A DNA stretch of 12,482 nucleotides from Verrucomicrobiia bacterium (GTDB taxonomy: Bacteria > Verrucomicrobiota > Verrucomicrobiia > Opitutales > Opitutaceae). The stretch spans positions 1 to 12,482 of the forward strand of contig JAUHWE010000064.1 of the NCBI GenBank assembly GCA_030424825.1. The letters are read 5' to 3'. The notes below the pieces were generated by a model, which was given only the letters and a program-made list of their open reading frames with translations, had not been told where the DNA came from and ran no database searches. Numbering within the stretch: the stretch's first letter is position 1; the number at the start of each line of letters is the position of its first letter. This document shows, one piece after another, positions 6,981 through 12,482 of the stretch. The translations under genes and the position numbers were made by a program.

Positions 6981-7426
6981 GGGTCCATTTGTGAGATAAT
7001 CAATTCCTGCAGGCTCGCAAACAAGACATAGGCTCCGTATCCATTTTTTTGTTCGCTCGTTAGTTCTGCCAAACTCAATTCTCCCGTTTCCAATAATTCA
7101 TCATCAATATTCGCTAATGTCGACTCCCTCAGTTTTAAGCGAACCGCCGTGCACCCTCTCAAGACCATATCCACGTCTTCTTCATCCTCCGTAGCTCGAC
7201 CGGTTTCCATGAAATCGTCGTCAAACAATTCGGCAATGGCAGCGACATCTTTTCTTTGGGAGTGGAGAAGGTCTCTCGACCAAAAGTCGGACATTATCTC
7301 ATCGTCTTCAGGAGCCTTGTTTGGAGTCGCCAACTTCTCCCCCAATTCCAACAACAAGCTTCGTACATGCTCCACGAGTGGACGAATCGCTTCAGCATCT
7401 AGCCTAAATTCAAGCTGACGACTCAT
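6977..7426 (-). CDS. Small acidic protein, DUF2017 (AosR)-like
   Basis: The 149-aa product is acidic and predicted to be mostly helical, with no membrane segment or signal peptide. The C-terminal part (about 88-147), with AVRLKLRE followed by YGAYVLFASLQELI, resembles the ending of DUF2017 proteins, which in Actinobacteria are encoded directly after clpS. One of these is the redox regulator AosR of Mycobacterium. The same gene order here, directly after an actinobacterial-type clpS, supports that reading. The sequence resemblance alone is modest, and I treat the family call as an inference. Its start at 7426 lies 17 bases inside the end of clpS, with a weak AGAGAAG purine stretch before it. 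The stop overlaps the next gene by four bases. A redox function should not be assumed: only one Cys (C92) is present. Confidence 0.75.
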   Translation of the reverse strand: MSRQLEFRLDAEAIRPLVEHVRSLLLELGEKLATPNKAPEDDEIMSDFWSRDLLHSQRKDVAAIAELFDDDFMETGRATEDEEDVDMVLRGCTAVRLKLRESTLANIDDELLETGELSLAELTSEQKNGYGAYVLFASLQELIISQMDP

Positions 7427-7721
7427 TCTTCTCTAAAATTGCGGTTAAATGCCATTCTTGCAATTGATACAAATAGGTTTCCGCCTTCTCTCGCTCTCCG
7501 GTCCAGACAACCGAACGACCGAGCTCGTGCACTTCCATCATATGGGTTTCGGCATCCGATTGAGACATCCCAAGCACCCGTTTGAAAACCATCGTTACGT
7601 AAGACATTAGATTTACCGGATCATTCAGGACGATCACGTTCCAAACACCCGACAGTTCTATCGCATCTTTTATACGGGTTTCTGGAGCGGAAGATCCGCC
7701 ACCTCCAATGAGTGACACCAT
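7410..7721 (-). CDS. clpS: ATP-dependent Clp protease adaptor ClpS
   Basis: ClpS binds proteins with destabilising N-terminal residues and delivers them to ClpA/ClpC for degradation by ClpP. The 103-aa product has a flexible Gly-rich N-terminal arm, then the core WNVIVLNDPVNLMSYVTMVF (27-46), MMEVHELG (61-68) and a final helix pair. By alignment the N-degron pocket residues N33, D34, M39, V64 and H65 are kept. The usual NDD is NDP here, as in actinobacterial ClpS, and Thr of the E. coli pocket is Asn. Substrate recognition should be retained, but its residue preference may differ. The gene begins 2 nt after the proS stop and overlaps the next gene by 17 nt, so it is inside an operon. No own promoter is apparent. 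Confidence 0.95.
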   Translation of the reverse strand: MVSLIGGGGSSAPETRIKDAIELSGVWNVIVLNDPVNLMSYVTMVFKRVLGMSQSDAETHMMEVHELGRSVVWTGEREKAETYLYQLQEWHLTAILEKNESSA

Positions 7722-7723
7722 TG

Positions 7724-9493
7724 CTAGGAAGATACTTTTGTGCGTATTTCCGAAGTCACTACTTCCAAGACTTCATCAATCGCGATCTTACGGGCCTCGT
7801 CTTCATTCCTCCACTTCACCTCTACAATACCTTCTTTCAATCCCCTTCCTCCGATAGTAACTCTCAGCGGAATTCCAATAAGGTCCGCGTCTTTGAACTT
7901 AACCCCAGGACGCTCATCCCGATCATCGACCAATACATCTGCCCCTTCCAACTCAGCAGCACGTCCGATCTTATTCGCCAGTTCAATGGCTTCTTCCATA
8001 TTGGGATCGAGCACAGTAACGACGACATGATAGGGAGCGACATTCCAGGGCCACACAATCCCCCACTTGTCACGGGACTGCTCGATAACAGCCTGAATCG
8101 TCCTGGAAACGCCAATACCGTAGCAACCCATTACAGCTGGTTTTGTTTGCTTTTCTGCATCGTGGAACTTCGCTCCCCATGATTCGTTCTCGCTAAATTT
8201 GGTACCCAGTTTAAAGATGTGTCCTACTTCAATTGCTCGAGCAATTTTAAGTGGTTTTCCAGATTTCGGACAAGGCTCGCCAGGTTTTACTTCGCGAAAG
8301 TCTCCAAAGGAATCGATATCCAAATCCCGGTCCACGTTCACGTTCCGAATGTGATACCCGTCTTTGTTTGCACCGGTCACTCCATTACCCACAAGCTTTA
8401 TGGCATGGTCCGCGTACACGCCATCAAGCTGGCCTCGTTGTTTGATCGACTCTTTTACCACTCCCAAACTTCCTGGCTTTGCCCCCATGACCGGCTCGAT
8501 CTCATCGGGAGTCGCTGGGCGAACCAGCTCATATCCCAGACTCCCGAGCTTTGCTTCCTGCAAATCATCGCAACCGCGAATAACTACAGCGAACAGCTTT
8601 CCGTCACCGACATAGAGTAGTGTCTTAAATTGCTGTTCCGCCGCCACATTGTACGGCGCTTTGCTCAACGCATTAATCGTCGTTGCACCGGGTGTTTCAA
8701 ATTCCTCGAGATCTCCAGCCGGCGCTTCGACCGAATAGCCTTCCGGCACGATCCCGCTGGTCGCCTTCTCCACGTTAGCGGCATATCCGCTTTCTTCACA
8801 ATATACGACGTCGTCGTCACCCACTTCTGCAGGTACCATAAACTCGTGTGAAAACGCGCCTCCCATTATTCCCGTATCCGCCTCTACCGAAATGAAGGTC
8901 AGCCCACAGCGAGCGAAAAACTTTTCATAGGCTGCCGCCATCTGATGATAGGTTTCCTCTGCCTTCTCGTCACTCTCGTCAAAGCTGTAGCCATCCTTCA
9001 TCACGAATTCACGTGCCCGCATCAAACCGTAGCGAGGGCGAATCTCATTCCGGAACTTCGTCTGAATCTGGTAGAATGTTTTACCCAGATCCCGATAACT
9101 GGAAATCTCAGAACCAATTAATGGGGTTATTACTTCTTCGTGGGTAGGCCCCAATACGTATTGCGGCTCTTCCGGTGACTTCGCATCGGACCCAGCACTG
9201 CTGACAGAATACATCACCTCGCGAACCGCATTCCAACGGGGACCCGCCTTCCATTGCTCAGCCGGATGCACCGCTGGCATCAAAAGCTCAATCGCTCCCG
9301 CAGCATTCATCTCTTCGCGACAAATTTGCGAAACTTTGTCTAAGACCCGTTTGCCTAGCGGAAGAAAGGCATAAAGTCCTCCACCAATCTTTCGGACCAA
9401 GCCCGCGCGCAGCAACAGCTTGTGCGACTCGATTTCCGCTTCGGCAGGACTCTCTTTAAGCGTGGGAATGTAGGTTTTGCTCCAGTATTGCAT
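7724..9493 (-). CDS. proS: Prolyl-tRNA synthetase, bacterial type with editing domain
   Basis: ProRS charges tRNA-Pro with proline. The 589-aa product matches the bacterial (E. coli-like, 572 aa) form. Class II motif 1 lies near 65-80, GPTHEE at 115-120 and motif 2 as FRNEIRPRYGLMRAREF (147-163). A long insertion at about 225-405 corresponds to the YbaK-like editing domain that clears Ala-tRNA-Pro; it contains RGCDDLQEAKL. Motif 3 is GCYGIGVSRTI (456-466), and the anticodon-binding domain starts near 485, with DDRDERPGVKFKDADLIG at 523-540. Catalytic and editing parts both look complete. It starts at the ATG at 9493, with a purine stretch (GAGAG) directly before it. It is the first gene of a minus-strand cluster with clpS, a DUF2017-like gene and a zinc-ribbon membrane protein. 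It diverges from a hypothetical gene across 113 bp. Confidence 0.98.
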   Translation of the reverse strand: MQYWSKTYIPTLKESPAEAEIESHKLLLRAGLVRKIGGGLYAFLPLGKRVLDKVSQICREEMNAAGAIELLMPAVHPAEQWKAGPRWNAVREVMYSVSSAGSDAKSPEEPQYVLGPTHEEVITPLIGSEISSYRDLGKTFYQIQTKFRNEIRPRYGLMRAREFVMKDGYSFDESDEKAEETYHQMAAAYEKFFARCGLTFISVEADTGIMGGAFSHEFMVPAEVGDDDVVYCEESGYAANVEKATSGIVPEGYSVEAPAGDLEEFETPGATTINALSKAPYNVAAEQQFKTLLYVGDGKLFAVVIRGCDDLQEAKLGSLGYELVRPATPDEIEPVMGAKPGSLGVVKESIKQRGQLDGVYADHAIKLVGNGVTGANKDGYHIRNVNVDRDLDIDSFGDFREVKPGEPCPKSGKPLKIARAIEVGHIFKLGTKFSENESWGAKFHDAEKQTKPAVMGCYGIGVSRTIQAVIEQSRDKWGIVWPWNVAPYHVVVTVLDPNMEEAIELANKIGRAAELEGADVLVDDRDERPGVKFKDADLIGIPLRVTIGGRGLKEGIVEVKWRNEDEARKIAIDEVLEVVTSEIRTKVSS

Positions 9494-9606
9494 CTCTCAA
9501 AACCTACCAAATGACCCCGCGTATTTCGCCGCGCAACGAAAAATGACCTCTATTTCAAACGATCAGGCTTTATCTCGGGCCCAATTAGGTTTGGCTAGCT
9601 GTCCTT

Positions 9607-10272
9607 ATGGATAACGAGAGACAGACGCCAGATTCGAAAAGGTCGCCCCTTGACCGCAAGCCCTGGCCCATGTGGCCGATAGCGCTTTCGATCCTCTCGT
9701 TCATAGTCTTCTACACTTGGTTCCAATTCACATTTCGCAAAACAGAGAAGCCCTACGAGCCCAGTCGGGCCATGCAGGACCGAGTCGAACGAGCCGCCGA
9801 GAAAAATCTCTACGACTGGTACAGTCTCGCCGTGAACCCAATCGCCCGAAAGACGATCTCGAATACTCCCTCTATCGTTCCAGATAACCTCGAACGTCCG
9901 TTGGAAGAGGAGCTGCCCTCTCAAATCGTCTACTACATTCCTCGAAAGCCGATCCTGATACCAATAGCTGCCGGTGTACTTTCCGATCCCACCTTTAACC
10001 AAACCCAACCCCTCTCCATTGCTCTTGAAATCCCTGCGGCATTCGCGGAAAGCCCGTTTTTCCACCTAACCGCTCTCTACAAAGAGGACTCGCTGATTCT
10101 TCTTGCGGAAATGCGCGTCGAAACGGAAACCGAACTTGCGGAACTCAAATCCAATGGCCCCGCCAAAACACTCTATTTCTCCATCGATACCCAACCGATC
10201 GAAAACGAATGGGTCACCGTCAAACTCTACACTAGCGAGAAATTCTATCAGTGGCAGATTAAGCGAATGTAA
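9607..10272 (+). CDS. Hypothetical single-pass membrane-anchored protein
   Basis: I do not recognise this 221-aa product. A short, charged, proline-containing N-terminus (1-20) precedes one hydrophobic segment, about 23-41 (PIALSILSFIVFYTWF and flanks). A basic patch FRKTEK and a long soluble part follow, so it is likely anchored with the C-terminal domain outside the cytoplasm. The soluble part has an AMQDRVERAAEKNLYDWYSLAVNP segment that looks helical (about 55-78). After it, several beta-like stretches end in YTSEKFYQWQIKRM. No Cys or catalytic motif stands out. No Shine-Dalgarno sequence is visible before the ATG at 9607. A minus-strand reading of the same bases is open too but lacks any protein-like features. 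The gene stands alone between proS (divergent) and argA (same strand, 148 bp further). Confidence 0.75.
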   Translation: MDNERQTPDSKRSPLDRKPWPMWPIALSILSFIVFYTWFQFTFRKTEKPYEPSRAMQDRVERAAEKNLYDWYSLAVNPIARKTISNTPSIVPDNLERPLEEELPSQIVYYIPRKPILIPIAAGVLSDPTFNQTQPLSIALEIPAAFAESPFFHLTALYKEDSLILLAEMRVETETELAELKSNGPAKTLYFSIDTQPIENEWVTVKLYTSEKFYQWQIKRM

Positions 10273-10395
10273 ACCCGGCCTTCCGAGGCTTCAGCAATCG
10301 AACCCCTGTCCACTGGCACGTTCTTAGACATTGTCATATTCGGATTCACCCTCATAACGATACGAGTTTAAACGGGCATTTGGCTGCCAACAGCT

Positions 10396-10401
10396 TATAA
10401 T
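10396..10401 (+). promoter_or_regulatory. argA: Consensus -10 box upstream of argA
   Basis: TATAAT matches the sigma-70 -10 consensus exactly and predicts a start near 10408, giving an argA leader of about 13 nt. No good -35 lies 16-18 bp upstream, and I see no palindromic ARG box. The call rests on the single hexamer and its position. Confidence 0.45.
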
Positions 10402-10420
10402 CTAATAGCGATTCCCATAA

Positions 10421-11728
10421 ATGGACGAAGGTATATCCAGTATTAATCCGACCGATTTACGCGGCATCCTCAATTATGTCCCAAGATTTCTGGGACAAAC
10501 ATTCGTCATTTCGCTAGACGGCGCTATCATCGAGAATGAGAACCTCCCCAATCTTCTCTTGGACATTGCGGTGCTTAGAAGTTTGCAGATCAACGTCGTT
10601 ATCGCCCATGGCATCAGCAAGCAGCTCACAGAACTCTCTGCAAGTCGTGGCATCAAAATATCCAACGCGGATGGTTCCGGCGTCACAGACAAACCCACTC
10701 TCGATCTAGCGATACGCGCCTCGTCTCGGGCGTCCCACCAGATACTAGAAGCGCTGACTCAATCCGGTCTGAAATGCGCCATTACCAATTCTGTTCGCTC
10801 CACCCCGATAGGAATCCTCAAAGGAGTCGATTTCCTGAGAAGCGGCAAGGTCGACCGAATCGATGCGGAATTCCTGAGCCATTTGATTTCCAAAAGCATT
10901 ATTCCTATAATTCAGCCGATCGGTTTCGACCGGAACGGACATACCTATCGGATAAACAGCGATCTTCTGGCGATCGAAGTCGCCTTCGCCTTGAAAGCCA
11001 CTAAGACGATTTTCATAACGGAACAAGACGGTCTTGAAATTGAAGGCGAGTTCGCCCATCAGCTATCCGTAGAAGCCCTCGAAGCTAAACTCACCGCCAG
11101 TTCCGGGAACAGCGGGATCGTGGAGCCCTATCTCAGCAAAGCGAAACATGCTCTTGCAGGAGTAAAAGGAGGGATCGCTCGTATCCACATTTTAAACGGT
11201 AATATTCACGACGGACTCATCCGGGAAGTCTTTTCCAATGAGGGAGTGGGAACCCTTGTTTACGGAAACGAGTACCAGCAGATCAGACAAGCAAGACGCT
11301 CGGACGTTGCCAGAATCTACAATCTCACCAGCGGGTCAGTGGAGAAGGAGGAACTGGCTCGCCGATCAATCGAGTCAATCGAGCACGATATCAAAAACTT
11401 CTATGTCTACGAGATAGACGGTAATCTGGTGGGTTGCGTTCTGATAACTCGATTCGAAGACGAAGCCTCAACCGCAGAAATAAACGCCTTGTTTGTTCAT
11501 CCTTTGCACCAGCGACAAGGCATCGGATCGAAACTCACGAATTTCGCCTGCCTCAAACTGAAAGAGCTCGGTGTGGAACGGGTACTGGCCCTCTCAACTC
11601 AAAGCGTCGGATTTTTCGAGACGATAACCGGGTTCAAAGAGTCAGGTTCGGACTCTCTGCCGAAAAGTCGCCAAGCGAGCTACGTTTCTCAAAACCGCAA
11701 ATCGAAGATCTTCTCTAAAACCTTGTAG
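10421..11728 (+). CDS. argA: N-acetylglutamate synthase (amino-acid N-acetyltransferase)
   Basis: ArgA acetylates glutamate with acetyl-CoA, the first step of arginine synthesis. The 435-aa product (E. coli 443) has an amino-acid-kinase-like domain at about 20-285: GQTFVISLDGAIIENENL, DIAVLRSLQINVVIAHG, VDRIDAEFL, YRINSDLLAIEVAFALKA and FSNEGVGTLV. A GNAT domain follows at about 286-435, with the acetyl-CoA loop HQRQGIGSKL (363-372), AEINALFVHP and the ArgA signature end LPKSRQASYVSQNRKSK (413-429). The kinase-like domain serves allosteric arginine control in this family, and its GG dipeptide is DG here. The ATG at 10421 has no Shine-Dalgarno sequence but a consensus -10 about 20 bp upstream. 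NAGK/ArgB was excluded because of the intact GNAT half. The next gene converges 26 bp beyond its stop. Confidence 0.96.
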   Translation: MDEGISSINPTDLRGILNYVPRFLGQTFVISLDGAIIENENLPNLLLDIAVLRSLQINVVIAHGISKQLTELSASRGIKISNADGSGVTDKPTLDLAIRASSRASHQILEALTQSGLKCAITNSVRSTPIGILKGVDFLRSGKVDRIDAEFLSHLISKSIIPIIQPIGFDRNGHTYRINSDLLAIEVAFALKATKTIFITEQDGLEIEGEFAHQLSVEALEAKLTASSGNSGIVEPYLSKAKHALAGVKGGIARIHILNGNIHDGLIREVFSNEGVGTLVYGNEYQQIRQARRSDVARIYNLTSGSVEKEELARRSIESIEHDIKNFYVYEIDGNLVGCVLITRFEDEASTAEINALFVHPLHQRQGIGSKLTNFACLKLKELGVERVLALSTQSVGFFETITGFKESGSDSLPKSRQASYVSQNRKSKIFSKTL

Positions 11729-11754
11729 GGCGATTCCGTCGAAACACTCTCGAT

Positions 11755-11979
11755 CTAGTCCAAATAGGAACTATTCTGTGTCGCATTCTTAATGCGGCGC
11801 AACTTCTCAAGCCCGCCTTGGTCCTTAGGATCTAGCTCTTCTAAGACATCCTCCAAGCACCGCTCCGGACGAGCCGATCTCGCCGCCAATGCACCAATAC
11901 TATGAATGGCATCACGACTCAGACCTCCGGAACAAGAGGCCGCTTTAATCATCATTTGAATTTCCAGCGACGTAGCCAT
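11755..11979 (-). CDS. Small hypothetical protein
   Basis: This is a 74-aa product I do not recognise. It looks helical and soluble, with SLEIQMMIKAASCSGGLSRD at the start and an acidic middle (CLEDVLEELDPKDQ), followed by a basic helix (LEKLRRIKNA). It has two Cys (16 and 41), no signal peptide and no membrane segment. Support for it being real: a clean AGGGG four bases before the ATG at 11979, better than most starts in this window; a position of its own, 26 bp past the convergent argA; and no competing long frame on the other strand. Against it: short length and no known family. It diverges from the phosphoesterase gene across 141 bp. Confidence 0.55.
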   Translation of the reverse strand: MATSLEIQMMIKAASCSGGLSRDAIHSIGALAARSARPERCLEDVLEELDPKDQGGLEKLRRIKNATQNSSYLD

Positions 11980-12051
11980 CTATCCCCTATCGGTTTTTCT
12001 CCCATATTCTTTAGATTCAAGGCCTTCCACCGATCTATATTTCAAACTCAA

Positions 12052-12090
12052 TTTGCGATTTCACCATTTCTGGAGAAGCTCTTTCGCAAA
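12052..12090. repeat. Inverted repeat TTTGCGA / TCGCAAA
   Basis: A perfect 7-bp inverted repeat (12052-12058 and 12084-12090) with a 25-bp spacer lies between the 74-aa gene and the metallophosphoesterase gene, 31 bp before the latter's start. It could be an operator pair or a chance match; there is no T-tract to make it a terminator. Confidence 0.3.
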
Positions 12091-12120
12091 ACACGATAAA
12101 TCCTTTCCGCACCCATCTAA

Positions 12121-12482
12121 GTGATTAGAATTCTGTCAGACCTCCACTGGGGCCATAAGGCTAGCCGCATCAAAGAAATAGACGCTCTCGAGAGGCTCGT
12201 TTACGGAGTCGATACCATCATTTTCAACGGCGACACTCTCGAGCAGAAATTCGAAGACTCCCCTGCCCACCGAGAACACCCTTTGCCACCTATGGGCCAA
12301 TTAAGGGACAAGGTCGAAAGCTGGAATGCGAAGCCAATCTTTCTGACTGGAAACCACGATCCTAGAGTCTCCAATGCCCACTATTGCGACATCGCCCAAG
12401 GGACCATTATCGTCACTCATGGCGACGCCATTTTCGACGACATTGCTCCCTGGAGCGCCAATGCCCTCGTATTGAAGGACCT
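12121..12482 (+). CDS. Calcineurin-like metallophosphoesterase (5' part, runs off the window)
   Basis: The 120 codons present encode a metallophosphoesterase of the calcineurin-like fold, a two-metal hydrolase of phosphoesters. The motifs appear in order: SDLHWGH (D7, H9), NGDTLEQ (G37, D38), GNHDP (77-81) and THGDAIF (H100, D102). Hence the metal-binding acids and histidines of the N-terminal half are intact. The start must be the GTG at 12121, because an in-frame TAA sits directly before it and the first beta strand begins right after. No Shine-Dalgarno sequence is seen. The substrate cannot be told from this part: a nucleotide, lipid A-type pyrophosphate or other phosphoester are all possible. 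The gene continues beyond the end of the window. Confidence 0.9.
   Translation, partial: MIRILSDLHWGHKASRIKEIDALERLVYGVDTIIFNGDTLEQKFEDSPAHREHPLPPMGQLRDKVESWNAKPIFLTGNHDPRVSNAHYCDIAQGTIIVTHGDAIFDDIAPWSANALVLKD

Noticed and set aside
7712..8182. 156-codon plus-strand frame inside proS/clpS
   Set aside because: It lies antisense to well-supported proS codons and has no recognisable features.
9595..10065. 156-codon minus-strand frame opposite the membrane-anchored protein gene
   Set aside because: No domain, membrane segment or start signal. The plus-strand frame is longer and has a clear membrane anchor.
10276..10295. GCCT-TCCG-AGGC hairpin after the membrane-anchored protein gene as a terminator
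   Set aside because: Only four pairs and no run of T after it.
11902..12099. 65-codon plus-strand frame between argA and the phosphoesterase
   Set aside because: It overlaps the 74-aa minus-strand gene antisense, lacks an SD sequence and has a low-complexity Phe/Ser/Arg composition typical of a shadow frame.
1..12482. CRISPR array, transposon ends, phage genes, tRNA or rRNA genes
   Set aside because: No regularly spaced repeats, transposase or integrase motifs, or tRNA cloverleaf with a TTCGA-type arm was found on either strand by eye.

Overview
The window reads as an ordinary chromosomal segment of a Gram-negative-type bacterium, most likely of the Verrucomicrobiota (Opitutae-like). That placement is an inference. 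It rests on the mix of protein types: an actinobacterial-flavoured ClpS, a Pol II-like family B DNA polymerase, and a fused N-acetylglutamate synthase of the classical ArgA type. It also rests on moderate GC content and on several gene starts without a clear Shine-Dalgarno sequence. I see no phage, transposon, CRISPR, tRNA or rRNA signal.

Layout. On the left (about 85-1838, minus) aroK and queG form an ATGA-overlapping pair. Diverging from aroK is a plus-strand fusion gene (1928-3574). Its N-terminal half is a DAO-type FAD oxidoreductase and its C-terminal half is an MnmM/YtqB-type methyltransferase. Converging on it is a minus-strand unit (6127-3588): a small four-helix membrane protein coupled by TGATG to a complete family B DNA polymerase. 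Then comes a 340-bp gap (6128-6467). It holds a strong candidate for 6S RNA on the minus strand, with its own promoter, an 11-bp closing stem, a central bubble and a U-tract. Upstream of that, and also on minus, lies a tight cluster: proS - clpS - a small acidic DUF2017-like gene - a zinc-ribbon membrane protein (9493-6468). On plus, diverging from proS, are a hypothetical membrane-anchored protein (9607-10272) and argA (10421-11728). A short minus-strand gene (11755-11979) and the 5' part of a metallophosphoesterase gene (12121 to window end, plus) close the window.

How genes relate. QueG (wobble G34 to queuosine) and the fusion protein (predicted last steps of mnm5U34) both modify the tRNA wobble base and sit either side of aroK. 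ProRS adds the charging step, and ClpS is the N-degron adaptor of the Clp protease. The best leads are the fusion protein, which looks like a MnmC analogue built from an unrelated methyltransferase in reversed domain order, and the candidate 6S RNA.
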